Assembly (NCBI RefSeq): GCF_900091445.1
Contig: NZ_LT607733.1
Coordinates: 6,227,001-6,291,000 of the forward strand
Origin: Micromonospora echinofusca
GTDB lineage: Bacteria > Actinomycetota > Actinomycetes > Mycobacteriales > Micromonosporaceae
Direction: 5' to 3'
Length of the DNA stretch: 64,000 bases
The notes beneath the pieces are model-generated. The model was given only the letters and a program-made list of their open reading frames with translations, was not told where the DNA came from and made no database searches. Positions 46,991 to 55,281 of this stretch are shown here, in pieces. Made by a program: the position numbers and the translations under genes. The first letter of the stretch is position 1. The number at the start of each line of letters is the position of its first letter.

Positions 46991-47674
46991 ATGCGCATCC
47001 GATCCATGATCGCGGTGCTGGCCACCGCAGCGGCCGGCCTGCTCGGCGCCAGCTCCGGCGCCCTCGCCGCCCCGGCCGGCCCGCAGCCGATCATCGGCGG
47101 TGGCACCGTCTCGTCGGCCCCGTGGGCCGCCGCCGTGTTCAGCAACGGCTCGTTCACCTGCTCCGGCACGATCATCGCACCGCAGTGGGTGCTCACCGCC
47201 CGGCACTGCGTGAGCGGCACGATGTCCGTCCGGGTCGGCAGCGTCTACCGCTCCTCCGGCGGCCAGACCCGCACCGTCAGCGCCAGCTACAGCCGCTACG
47301 ACCTGGCCCTGCTGCGCCTGTCCAGCTCGGTGAGCACCTCGTACGTCACGCTGGCCACCAGCAACCCGCCGATCAACTCCACCAACTCGATCTACGGCTG
47401 GGGCATGACCTGCTACAGCGGCTGCTCGGCCTCCAGCCAGCTCAAGACCGCGTCGGTCCGGGTGACCAGCAACAGCGCCACCGACGCGTACGGCGGCCAG
47501 GCGATCCGGAGCACGCGGATCAACGGCAACGCCTGGCGGGGCGATTCGGGCGGCCCGCAGTTCTACAACGGCCGCCAGGTCGGCGTCGCCTCCACCGCCG
47601 ACGGCCAGAGCATCCAGAACTACGGCAGCGTCGCGTACAACCGGGCCTGGATCTCCCAGACGGCCGGTGTCTGA
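46991..47674 (+). CDS. Secreted trypsin-like serine protease (S1)
   Basis: 227-residue chymotrypsin-fold protease. A signal peptide ends in LLGASSGALAAPA. The mature start is near IIGGGTVSSAPWAA. The triad is His in LTARHC, Asp in YDLALL and Ser in RGDSGGPQF. Four or more cysteines (FTCSG, RHC, MTCYSGC) suggest disulfides. It is short for S1 and lacks the usual Cys near the active Ser. The ribosome site aaggagc is seven bases before ATG 46991. It is likely a extracellular, trypsin-type enzyme. Confidence 0.92.
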   Translation: MRIRSMIAVLATAAAGLLGASSGALAAPAGPQPIIGGGTVSSAPWAAAVFSNGSFTCSGTIIAPQWVLTARHCVSGTMSVRVGSVYRSSGGQTRTVSASYSRYDLALLRLSSSVSTSYVTLATSNPPINSTNSIYGWGMTCYSGCSASSQLKTASVRVTSNSATDAYGGQAIRSTRINGNAWRGDSGGPQFYNGRQVGVASTADGQSIQNYGSVAYNRAWISQTAGV

Positions 47675-47691
47675 CGGTTAGCGCCACGCTA

Positions 47692-47728
47692 GGCGCGGAT
47701 GGCCGGCAGCGCGCCGGCCGTCCGCGCC
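47692..47728 (+). terminator. Terminator after the serine protease
   Basis: 16-bp stem, GGCGCGGA-t-GGCCGGC with GCCGGCC-g-TCCGCGCC (one mismatch), loop agcgc. A run TTTT at 47733-47736 follows shortly after, giving a standard intrinsic terminator. Confidence 0.9.
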
Positions 47729-47803
47729 GCGCCGTTTTGCAGCATCCGATCAGGTGAACAAGGCCGACGATCGGGCGCCCGCCGCCCTGACAACATCGGA
47801 AGC

Positions 47804-48265
47804 GTGCTGGTCGTGACGACGGAGCAACTGCCCGGGTACGAGATCCGCCAGATCCTCGGCGAAGTGGTGTCATCGATGGCCAGGACGCGGAACCCGTACC
47901 GCGAGGGGGTCAAGAACCTGCGCGGTGGCGCGTACGACCCGATGGCCCCGGACAACCTCACCCGGTGGCGTACGGACTCGGTGGCCCGGCTCGGCGAGGA
48001 GGCCCGTCGTATCGGCGCGAACGCCGTGGTGGGGATGCGCTTCGACAGCCGCGACTGCGGCGAGATGTGGATGGAGATCTGCGCGTACGGCACGGCGGTG
48101 GTGGTGGCGCCCAAGATGCCCGACGTCATGCCGCCCGACCAGCCGCTGGTCGCCGCGGAGACCGCGCACGACCCGGCCTTCGCCGAGTCCCCGGGCGGCA
48201 TCGCCGAACCGGCGAGCGCCCCCAACCTCCGCACCGCGGCGGAAACCCCCACCCGCGACGCCTGA
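47804..48265 (+). CDS. YbjQ-family (DUF74) heavy-metal-binding-like protein
   Basis: 153-residue protein of the YbjQ family: VLVVTTEQLPGYEIRQILGEV at the start and EEARRIGANAVVGMRFDS with EICAYGTAVVV in the core. The family forms pentameric or decameric rings of unknown role, once called heavy-metal binding. The C-terminal 35 residues are Ala/Pro-rich. GTG 47804 is preferred because the family begins with this strand and a cggaag site precedes it. Confidence 0.88.
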   Translation: MLVVTTEQLPGYEIRQILGEVVSSMARTRNPYREGVKNLRGGAYDPMAPDNLTRWRTDSVARLGEEARRIGANAVVGMRFDSRDCGEMWMEICAYGTAVVVAPKMPDVMPPDQPLVAAETAHDPAFAESPGGIAEPASAPNLRTAAETPTRDA

Positions 48266-48311
48266 CCCATCCACCCCGCCCGCGCCCGTCCCGACCCCGT
48301 TGGGCGAGGGA

Positions 48312-49733
48312 TCAGAGGATGGGGGGTGGGGTGTAGGTAGCGGCCTGGGGGTGGGCGTCCGTCACGGCGGCGATGCGGCGGGCGACCGCCTCGACCTGGG
48401 CCGGGGCGGCGCCTACGAAGGCGGAACGGTCGGCGACCAGCGCGTCGATCTCGGCGCGGGTCAGGCCCAGGCGGCCGTCCGCCGCCAGGCGGTCGAAGAG
48501 GTCGTTCTCGGCGGCGCCCTTCTCGCGCATGGCCAGCGCCACCGCGACCGCGTGCTCCTTGATCACCTCGTGGGCGACCTCGCGGCCGACGCCACGCCGG
48601 ACCGCCGCCACCAGGATCTTCGTGGTGGCCAGGAACGGCAGGAAGCGCTCCAGCTCCCGGTTGACCACCGCCGGGTACGCGCCGAACTCGTCCAGCACGG
48701 TGAGAAAGGTCTGGAACAGCCCGTCGGCGGCGAAGAACGCGTCCGGCAGGGCGACCCGGCGGACCACCGAGCAGGAGACGTCCCCCTCGTTCCACTGGTC
48801 GCCGGCCAGCTCGCCGACCATCGACAGATAACCACGGATGATCACGGCGAAGCCGTTGACGCGCTCGCTGGAGCGGGTGTTCATCTTGTGCGGCATCGCG
48901 CTGGAACCCACCTGGCCCGGCTTGAAGCCCTCGGTGGCCAACTCCTGGCCGACCATCAGCCGGATCGTGGTCGCCAGCGACGACGGGGCGGCGGCGATCT
49001 GGGCCAGCGCGGAGAGCACCGCCAGGTCGATCGAGCGCGGGTAGACCTGCCCGACGCTGTCGAGGACCCGGTTGAAGCCGAGGTGCCCCGCCACCCGGCG
49101 CTCCAGTTCCGCCACCCGCTCGGCGTCGCCGTCGAAGAGGTCGAGCTGGTCGGCGGCGGTGCCGACCGGGCCCTTGATGCCGCGCAGCGGATACCAGTTG
49201 ATCAGGTCGTCCAGCCGCTCGTACGCGATGAGCAGCTCCTCCGCGGCCGACGCGAAGCGCTTGCCCAACGTGGTGGCCTGCGCCGCGACGTTGTGCGAGC
49301 GGCCGGTCATGACCAGGTCGGAGTGCTCGACGGCGAGGCGGGCGAGCCGGGCGAGGGTGGCGACCACGCGGTCGCGGATCAGCTCCAGCGAGCGGCGCAC
49401 CTGGAGCTGCTCGACGTTCTCGGTGAGGTCCCGGGAGGTCATCCCCTTGTGCACGTGCTCGTGCCCGGCGAGCGCGCTGAACTCCTCGATCCGGGCCTTC
49501 ACGTCGTGCCGGGTGACCCGCTCCCGCTCGGCGATCGAGGCCAGGTCGACCTGGTCGAGCACCCCCTCGTACGCCTCGACGACGCCGTCGGGCACGGGGA
49601 CGCCGAGATCCCGCTGGGCCCGGAGCACGGCGAGCCAGAGCCGCCGCTCCATCCGGATCTTCTCCTCGGGCGACCAGAGGGCGACCAGCTCGGGTGAGGC
49701 GTACCGGTTGGCGAGCACGTTCGGGATCGTCAC
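48312..49733 (-). CDS. purB: Adenylosuccinate lyase PurB
   Basis: 473-residue fumarase/aspartase-superfamily enzyme that cleaves SAICAR and adenylosuccinate. The signature loop is GSSAMPHKMNTRSSERVNGF with the catalytic Ser, and the His region is VMTGRSHNVAAQATTLGKR. GMTSRDLTENVEQLQ is the N-terminal active-site segment. GTG 49733 was chosen; the frame upstream is Arg/Pro-rich and non-coding in look. It pairs functionally with the purine genes 2-12 kb away and with any PurA. No gene lies in the 259 bp before it. Confidence 0.95.
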   Translation of the reverse strand: MTIPNVLANRYASPELVALWSPEEKIRMERRLWLAVLRAQRDLGVPVPDGVVEAYEGVLDQVDLASIAERERVTRHDVKARIEEFSALAGHEHVHKGMTSRDLTENVEQLQVRRSLELIRDRVVATLARLARLAVEHSDLVMTGRSHNVAAQATTLGKRFASAAEELLIAYERLDDLINWYPLRGIKGPVGTAADQLDLFDGDAERVAELERRVAGHLGFNRVLDSVGQVYPRSIDLAVLSALAQIAAAPSSLATTIRLMVGQELATEGFKPGQVGSSAMPHKMNTRSSERVNGFAVIIRGYLSMVGELAGDQWNEGDVSCSVVRRVALPDAFFAADGLFQTFLTVLDEFGAYPAVVNRELERFLPFLATTKILVAAVRRGVGREVAHEVIKEHAVAVALAMREKGAAENDLFDRLAADGRLGLTRAEIDALVADRSAFVGAAPAQVEAVARRIAAVTDAHPQAATYTPPPIL

Positions 49734-49992
49734 GTACCTCAGTCTTTCACGTCGCCCGGGACGGCCCGGACGAGGACGTCCGCCCGCCCGACCGCGCGGA
49801 CACCGTGCTCGACCGGCGCAGGATATTCCGGAACAGGACCAGGGCAGCGCTGGAGAGGACGGCGACTTTGCCGCAGGGGAGGTGGGAAGGCCGGCGCTCC
49901 GGCTGCCAAGCAGGCACGCCGCGCGTGCCACCTCACTGGCCGGGCAGTTCCCGCCCCGGTGCCCGACACGAAGCGATCTGTTGCGGCCGGTA

Positions 49993-50769
49993 TCACCAGG
50001 CGGGGCGGGCGGCCGGGTCGAGGGCGAGGTCCCGGAGCTGTTCCGGGGTGAGCACGAACCGTCCGTCACGGCTGTGCAGCCAGATCCTGATCCAGGTGCC
50101 GTCGGGGTACAGGACGTCGACCCGCCGGAAGTGGGTCACGTCCCCGCCCCCGAAGGCTTCCATGACGCGCGCGGTCTCCCGGACGCGCGCGCCGTCCGGC
50201 CCCGTCGACAGGCCGCACGAGTCGACGATCTGCTTCCCGCAGTCCATGACGTCGCGGTTCAGGCCCGGCTGCGGCTCGGCCAGCGCCAGGACGGACAACT
50301 CGTTGCCGAACGCGCCGGTGGGGTCGACCGGATAGGCGCGCACCGAGAAACCGACGTTGCGGTAGTCCTCGGACGCGACCCCGGCCGGCGCGTCGCGGGC
50401 CGGTGCCGTCGGAACGACGCCGCGGCCCACCCCGGTCGGTGGCACCCACCGGACTCCGGGCGCCCGCGCCACGAGGGCCGCCGCCACCCCGTCCCGGTAG
50501 CGCCCGGCCGCCTCCGTGGGCAGGTGCTGGTTGCTCTTGCGGTGCGGGGGGCGCGAGGCGGACGCCGGGGCCGCCGGCTGCAGGTCCGGACGGTCGACCA
50601 CCAGGCCCGCGCCGAGCACCAGCGCGAGCACCCCGCCGGCCGCCGAGGCGTACGCCCCGAGCCGGCGCGTGCGGACCAGCCGGCGCTGCCGCAGGATCAC
50701 CCCGTCCAGGTCGATCGAGGAAGGCGGCGCGTGGCCGATCGCCGCGTCGAAGATCTCCCGGTACGTCAC
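49993..50769 (-). CDS. Membrane-anchored sigma-partner protein of unknown function
   Basis: 258-residue single-pass membrane protein: a short cytoplasmic part (about residues 1-40, YREIFDAAIGHAPPSSIDLDG), one membrane helix (about 43-62) and an extracytoplasmic domain with two conserved-looking cysteines (MDCGKQIVDSCG) ending in an Arg/Trp-rich strand pattern. It overlaps the sigma gene stop (GTGA), the usual place for an anti-sigma factor. It has no zinc anti-sigma (HxxxCxxC) motif, so it may be an effector or a ZAS-free anti-sigma factor. Confidence 0.75.
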   Translation of the reverse strand: MTYREIFDAAIGHAPPSSIDLDGVILRQRRLVRTRRLGAYASAAGGVLALVLGAGLVVDRPDLQPAAPASASRPPHRKSNQHLPTEAAGRYRDGVAAALVARAPGVRWVPPTGVGRGVVPTAPARDAPAGVASEDYRNVGFSVRAYPVDPTGAFGNELSVLALAEPQPGLNRDVMDCGKQIVDSCGLSTGPDGARVRETARVMEAFGGGDVTHFRRVDVLYPDGTWIRIWLHSRDGRFVLTPEQLRDLALDPAARPAW

Positions 50770-51281
50770 GCGAACCCTCCCGTCCGCAGGGCCGGCTGGT
50801 CCACGGCCAGCAGGCGTAGCGACTCCAACGCTCTGGCGGCCTGGCTCTTCACCGTGCCGGTGGTGACGCCGAGGATCTGCGCGGTGTCCTCCACGGAGAG
50901 GTCGCAGTAGAAGCGCAGCACCACCACGGCGCGCCGCCGCTCGGGCAGCTTGCCGAGCAGTTCGAGCAGCAGCTCCCGGTCGGCCAGGTCGGGTTCGGAG
51001 TCCGGCGCGGCACCGTCGGGAACCTCGTCGGTGCTGCGTTCGCGCCGCCACGGCCGCCGCCGCTCGTCCAGCCAGACGCGCGTGAGCACCCGCCGCACGT
51101 ACGCGTCGACGTTCTCCGCCGCGCGGACCCGGGGCCAGGCCCGGTAGAGCTTGCCGAGCGTGATGGAGACGAGGTCGTCCGCGGTGTGCCAGTCCCGGCA
51201 GAGCAGGTACGCCGTGCGGCGCAGGTGATCCAGCCGGGCACCGACGAACTGCCGGTACTCGTCCTCGTCCGCCCGCCTCAT
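50766..51281 (-). CDS. SigE-family ECF RNA polymerase sigma factor
   Basis: 171-residue extracytoplasmic-function sigma factor. Region 2 is YRQFVGARLDHLRRTAYLLC to DDLVSITLGKLYRAW, and region 4 is LPERRRAVVVLRFYCDLSVE with the HTH TAQILGVTTGTVKSQAARAL. This is the actinobacterial SigE-type group with a short linker. The stop overlaps the GTG of the membrane partner. The genes it controls are not evident from this window. Confidence 0.9.
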   Translation of the reverse strand: MRRADEDEYRQFVGARLDHLRRTAYLLCRDWHTADDLVSITLGKLYRAWPRVRAAENVDAYVRRVLTRVWLDERRRPWRRERSTDEVPDGAAPDSEPDLADRELLLELLGKLPERRRAVVVLRFYCDLSVEDTAQILGVTTGTVKSQAARALESLRLLAVDQPALRTGGFA

Positions 51282-51350
51282 CCGTCCCGCCTCCGCCGCC
51301 TCATGCCCAGGGGACGGAGCGCGGGGCCGCGCGGGTTGCCCGCGCCGGGG

Positions 51351-52643
51351 TCAGCGTTCGAGGATGGCGGTCACGCCCTGGCCGCCTGCGGCGCAGATGG
51401 AGATCAGGCCCCGGCCGCCGCCCTTTTCCGCCAGCAGCTTCGCCAGGGTCGCCACGATCCGCCCGCCGGTGGCCGCGAACGGGTGCCCCGCGGCCAGCGA
51501 CGAGCCGTTGACGTTCAGCTTCTCCCGGTCGATCGCGCCGAGCGGGGCGTCCAACCCCAGCCGGTCCTTGCAGAACTCGGGGGACTCCCAGGCGGCCAGG
51601 GTGGCCAGCACCTGCGAGGCGAACGCCTCGTGGATCTCGTAGTAGTCGAAGTCCTGAAGCGTCAGCCCGGCCCGCTCCAGCAGTCGGGGCACCGCGTAGG
51701 CGGGGGCCATGAGCAGCCCCTCGTCGCCGTGCACGAAGTCGACGGCGGCGGCCTGCGACCAGGAGAACCACGCCAGCACGGGCAGGTTGTGCTCGCGGGC
51801 CCACTCCTCGCTGGCCAGCAGCACCGTCGAGGCGCCGTCGGTCAGCGGCGACGAGTTGCCGGCCGTCATGGTCGCCGCCTCGGCGTCGGGTCCCTTCGCG
51901 CCGAAGACCGGCTTCAGCGTGCCGAGGCGCTCCAGGCTGGTGTCGGGACGCAGGTTCTGGTCCCTGGTGAGCCCGAGGTAGGGGGTGACCAGGTCGTCGA
52001 AGAACCCCCGGTCGTACGCGGCGGCGAGCCGCTGGTGCGAGCGCAGCGCCAGCTCGTCCTGGGCCTGCCGGTCGACCTGCCAGCGCAGCGCCGTGCGGGC
52101 GGCGTGCTCCCCCATCGACAGCCCGGTACGCGGCTCCGCGTTGCGCGGGATCTCCGGCTTGAACGGCTGGGTGGGGCGCAGCTTCGCGGCGATCCTCAGC
52201 CGCTCGCCGAGGGTGCGGGCGCTGTTGAGCCGGAGCAGTGTGCGGCGCATCTCCTCGTTGACCGCGAGCGGCGCGTCGGAGGTGGTGTCCACGCCGCCGG
52301 CGATGCCGACCTCGATCTGCCCGAGGGCGATCTTGTTGGCGACCAGGATGGCGGCCTCCAGCCCGGTGCCGCAGGCCTGCTGGATGTCGTACGCGGGGGT
52401 GTGCGGGTCGAGCTTCGAGCCGAGCACGACCTCGCGGGTCAGGTTGAAGTCCTTCGCGTGCTTGAGCACCGCGCCGGCCACCACCTCGCCGACCCGCTGG
52501 CCGGCCAGGCCGAACCGGGCGACGAGCCCGTCCAGCGCGGCGCCCAGCATGTCGGCGTTCGACGCGCTGGCGTACCGCGAGTTGGACCGCGCGAAGGGGA
52601 TGCGGTTGCCGCCGATGACCGCGACCCGCCGGATGCTCTGCAC
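51351..52643 (-). CDS. Acetyl-CoA acyltransferase (thiolase, FadA2/FadI-like)
   Basis: 430-residue thiolase. The acyl-binding Cys is in YDIQQACGTGLEAA (about residue 90), the His is in DYYEIHEAFASQVL and the second Cys in GLISICAAGGQGVTA. NVNGSSLAAGHPFAATGGR is the thiolase signature 2. It resembles mycobacterial FadA2. The GTG start follows gaggagg. It is divergent from fabG4 across a 55-bp region holding a TetR-type operator that recurs at 60.7 kb. Confidence 0.93.
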   Translation of the reverse strand: MQSIRRVAVIGGNRIPFARSNSRYASASNADMLGAALDGLVARFGLAGQRVGEVVAGAVLKHAKDFNLTREVVLGSKLDPHTPAYDIQQACGTGLEAAILVANKIALGQIEVGIAGGVDTTSDAPLAVNEEMRRTLLRLNSARTLGERLRIAAKLRPTQPFKPEIPRNAEPRTGLSMGEHAARTALRWQVDRQAQDELALRSHQRLAAAYDRGFFDDLVTPYLGLTRDQNLRPDTSLERLGTLKPVFGAKGPDAEAATMTAGNSSPLTDGASTVLLASEEWAREHNLPVLAWFSWSQAAAVDFVHGDEGLLMAPAYAVPRLLERAGLTLQDFDYYEIHEAFASQVLATLAAWESPEFCKDRLGLDAPLGAIDREKLNVNGSSLAAGHPFAATGGRIVATLAKLLAEKGGGRGLISICAAGGQGVTAILER

Positions 52644-52670
52644 GATCCCGCCTCCTCGAAAGACTTGCCC

Positions 52671-52695
52671 TTACCTTACTCGCCAGTAGGCTACG
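52671..52695. promoter_or_regulatory. TetR-type operator, thiolase/fabG4 divergent promoter
   Basis: CCTTACTCGCCAGTAGG at 52674-52690, an inverted repeat with ACT/AGT arms around CGCC, sits in the middle of the 55-bp gap. The 25-bp stretch TTAC...CTACG differs at only a few positions from 60707-60730 at the TetR/SCP2 promoter. The shared site suggests control by the same repressor, probably the TetR at 60.1 kb. Confidence 0.75.
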
Positions 52696-52698
52696 CCT

Positions 52699-54054
52699 AT
52701 GACCGACAGGTACGCGAGCTTCGTCCGATCGGGGGCCGGCCGCACGCTGGTCAAGCGCCTCGGGCTGCCCGACCCGCCGCGACTGCGCCGACACACCCCC
52801 GGCGACCCCATCGTGCCCGGCCCCGTCCTGCTGGGCGCCGCGACCGGCGGCCGGCTCGCCGAGCAGGCCGGCAAGGTCCTGACCGCCGCCGGGGTCGAGC
52901 TGCGCGATCCCGGCGCCGTGGAGTCCACCGAGCGCTTCGCCGCCCTGGTGTACGACGCCACCGGCGTCACCGACTCCGCCGAGCTGCGCCAGCTGTACGA
53001 CTTCTTCCACCCGCGCGCCCGCTCGGTGCTGCCCAGCGGCCGGGTCGTCGTGCTCGGCACCCCGCCCGACGAGTGCGGCTCGCCCCGGGAGGCGACCGCC
53101 CAGCGGGCCCTGGAGGGGCTGACCCGCAGCATCGGCAAGGAGTTCGGCCGGGGCGTCACCGCCCAGCTCGTGTACGTGACGAAGGACCCGGACGCCGGCA
53201 CCTGGACCAGCGTGGAGGCGACCCTGCGGTTCCTGCTCTCCGGCCGGTCCGCGTACGTCTCGGGGCAGGTCGTGCGGGTCGGTGCCGGCACGGCCGTCGC
53301 CCCGGCCGACTGGGACCGCCCGCTGGACGGGCAGGTCGTGCTGGTCACCGGGGCGGCCCGGGGCATCGGCGCGGCGCTGGCCCGGGTGCTGGCCCGCGAC
53401 GGCGCCCGGGTGGTCGCGCTGGACATCCCGGCGGCCGGGGACGAGCTGGCGGCGGTCGCCAACGAGATCGGCGGCACGGCCGTCCAGTTGGACCTGACCG
53501 CCCCCGACGCCCCGGCCCGGCTCGCCGCGCACTTCGCCGACCGGCACGGCCGGGTCGACGTGGTGGTGCACAACGCCGGCATCACGCGCGACAAGACCCT
53601 CGGCCGGATGGACGCCGACCGGTGGGACTCGGTCATCGACGTCAACCTCTCCAGCCAGGAACGGATCAACGACGTGCTGCTGGAGCGGGAGCTGATCCCG
53701 GCGGGCGGCCGGATCGTCTCGGTCTCCTCGATCGCCGGCATCGCCGGCAACCGGGGCCAGACCAACTACGCCACCAGCAAGGCGGGCGTGGTCGGGCTGG
53801 TGGAGTCGCTCGCCCCGGCGCTGCGCGGGCGGCAGATCAGCGTCAACGCGGTCGCCCCCGGGTTCATCGAGACCCGGCTGACGGCGCGCATCCCGCTGGT
53901 GATCCGCGAGGCGGGCCGGCGGATGAACAGCATGTCCCAGGGCGGGCTGCCGGTGGACGTCGCCGAGACCATCGGCTGGCTGGCGTGGCCGGCCTCCGGC
54001 GCGGTCAGCGGCAACGTCGTCCGGGTCTGCGGCCAGAGCCTGCTGGGGGCGTGA
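52699..54054 (+). CDS. 3-oxoacyl-ACP/CoA reductase, high-molecular-weight FabG4 type
   Basis: 451-residue reductase with an extra N-terminal flavodoxin-like domain (residues 1-200) that ordinary 250-residue FabG lacks. The SDR domain starts DGQVVLVTGAARGIGAALAR (about 211) and has the catalytic Ser in SVSSIAGIAG and Tyr/Lys in TNYATSKAGV. It corresponds in size and order to mycobacterial FabG4, which is next to htdX and fadA2. It reduces 3-oxoacyl-CoA or ACP. ATG 52699 is only 4 bases after the operator, so the mRNA may be leaderless. It overlaps maoC by one base. Confidence 0.93.
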   Translation: MTDRYASFVRSGAGRTLVKRLGLPDPPRLRRHTPGDPIVPGPVLLGAATGGRLAEQAGKVLTAAGVELRDPGAVESTERFAALVYDATGVTDSAELRQLYDFFHPRARSVLPSGRVVVLGTPPDECGSPREATAQRALEGLTRSIGKEFGRGVTAQLVYVTKDPDAGTWTSVEATLRFLLSGRSAYVSGQVVRVGAGTAVAPADWDRPLDGQVVLVTGAARGIGAALARVLARDGARVVALDIPAAGDELAAVANEIGGTAVQLDLTAPDAPARLAAHFADRHGRVDVVVHNAGITRDKTLGRMDADRWDSVIDVNLSSQERINDVLLERELIPAGGRIVSVSSIAGIAGNRGQTNYATSKAGVVGLVESLAPALRGRQISVNAVAPGFIETRLTARIPLVIREAGRRMNSMSQGGLPVDVAETIGWLAWPASGAVSGNVVRVCGQSLLGA

Positions 54055-55127
54055 TGGCGAGGAGAGGACAGCCGCCGCAGGAGCCGGACGACCTGTCGGT
54101 GCACGAGCTGATCGACGGCCCGACCGAGATCCTGTCGCAGGACACCCTGGACGCGATCCGCGGGCCGGAAGCGTCCGGCCACGACCTGAGCCTCGAACAG
54201 ACGCACGACCTCTCCGCCTCCGCCGTGGAGGTGACGCAGGACCTCGCCGGCGCGGTCGGGCCGGCCGGGACGGGTGCCCGGGAGCGCGTCGAGCTGCCCC
54301 GGATGCCGGCGGCCGGTGCGCTCTACCGAAGGGCGCTGCTCGGCGCGCTGCCCGGCCTCGGCGGTGGGCGGCGCTCGTCGGGCGTCCCGGCGGTCGAGTT
54401 GGCCGTCGGCGGGATCGCCGTCGACCGGACGCACCTCGCCGACTACGACCGGGTCTGCGGGTTCCGGCTCACCGACCGGCTGCCCGCCACGTTCCCGCAC
54501 GTCATGGGCTTTCCGTTGGCCCTGCGGCTGATGACCGCGCCCGAGTTCCCCATCCCGCTGACGGGCGTGGTGCACGTCGGCAACCGGATCACCGTGCGCC
54601 GCCCGGTCACCGCCGACGAGACCCTCGACTTCTCCGCGTACGCGGAGAACCTGCGTCCGCACGACCGGGGGCGGCAGGTCGACGTGGTGCTCGTCGGCTC
54701 GGTCGGCGGGGAGGAGGTCTGGCGGGGCGTCTCGACGTACCTCGGCAGGGAGGGCAAGCGGGGCGGCGGCGGGCGGCGCGACCAGCCCGGGCGGCCCACG
54801 ACGCCGGCCGGCTCGGCGCGCTGGCGGGTCGAGCCCCGCGTCGGTACGGACTACGGCCGGGTCTCCGGCGACCACAACCCGATCCACACTTCGCGCCTCG
54901 GCGCCCGGCTGTTCGGTTTCCCCCGGCCGATCGCGCACGGGATGTGGAGCAAGGCGCGCTGCCTGGCCGCGCTGGAGAACCGGCTGCCGGACGCCTACAC
55001 GGTCGAGGTGGCCTTCAAGCTGCCGGTGCCGCTGCCGAGCACGGTGAGCTTCGGGCTGCTGCCGGAGGGCGGGTTCGCCCTGCACGACTCGCGCGGCCGG
55101 CCGCACCTGGCGGGCCTCGTGCGCTGA
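54054..55127 (+). CDS. MaoC-family dehydratase (HtdX-like) with N-terminal extension
   Basis: 357-residue hotdog protein. The catalytic motif is YGRVSGDHNPIHTSRLGARL with FGFPRPIAHGMWSKA (Asp and His of R-specific hydratase 2), about residues 265-305. A degenerate first hotdog (about 120-240) precedes it, as in HtdX. Residues 1-75 are an acidic, probably disordered extension (LSVHELIDGPTEILSQDTLD) not found in HtdX of about 280 residues. It dehydrates 3-hydroxyacyl intermediates made by the coupled fabG4 gene. A GTG three bases upstream is an alternative start. Confidence 0.9.
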   Translation: MARRGQPPQEPDDLSVHELIDGPTEILSQDTLDAIRGPEASGHDLSLEQTHDLSASAVEVTQDLAGAVGPAGTGARERVELPRMPAAGALYRRALLGALPGLGGGRRSSGVPAVELAVGGIAVDRTHLADYDRVCGFRLTDRLPATFPHVMGFPLALRLMTAPEFPIPLTGVVHVGNRITVRRPVTADETLDFSAYAENLRPHDRGRQVDVVLVGSVGGEEVWRGVSTYLGREGKRGGGGRRDQPGRPTTPAGSARWRVEPRVGTDYGRVSGDHNPIHTSRLGARLFGFPRPIAHGMWSKARCLAALENRLPDAYTVEVAFKLPVPLPSTVSFGLLPEGGFALHDSRGRPHLAGLVR

Positions 55128-55205
55128 GCCGCCCCCGGCCGACGCTGAGCCGCCCCCGCCGAGGCTGACGCGCCCCTGACGAAGCCGACACGCCCCTGCC
55201 GGATC
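55123..55205 (+). repeat. Four degenerate 20-bp tandem repeats
   Basis: After the maoC stop, ctgagccgcccccggccgac, ctgagccgcccccgccgagg, ctgacgcgcccctgacgaag and a diverged fourth copy follow each other at about 20 bp. The last one forms the left arm of the terminator hairpin. It is probably slipped-strand expansion of non-coding DNA. Confidence 0.6.
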
Positions 55206-55229
55206 CGCTCCCGGGCTTGGCAGGGGCGT
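55190..55229 (+). terminator. Terminator after fabG4-maoC
   Basis: Stem ACGCCCCTGCC (55190-55200) with GGCAGGGGCGT (55219-55229), 18-base loop, followed by TT. Confidence 0.85.
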
Positions 55230-55243
55230 TTCGGTGCGCTAGG

Positions 55244-55277
55244 TTGTTCTCACATCGAGATGTTCTCAGGATGAGAG
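55244..55277 (+). promoter_or_regulatory. Operator-like repeats upstream of the Nudix regulator gene
   Basis: Two direct copies of TGTTCTCA (55246-55253 region and 55261-55268), and inverted TCTC/GAGA arms: TCTC-acatc-GAGA and TCTCA-gga-TGAGA, the last at 55264-55276. They end just before the ribosome site and the ATG at 55282. Probably the auto-regulatory site of the Nudix/winged-helix protein. Confidence 0.6.
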
Positions 55278-55281
55278 AGAC

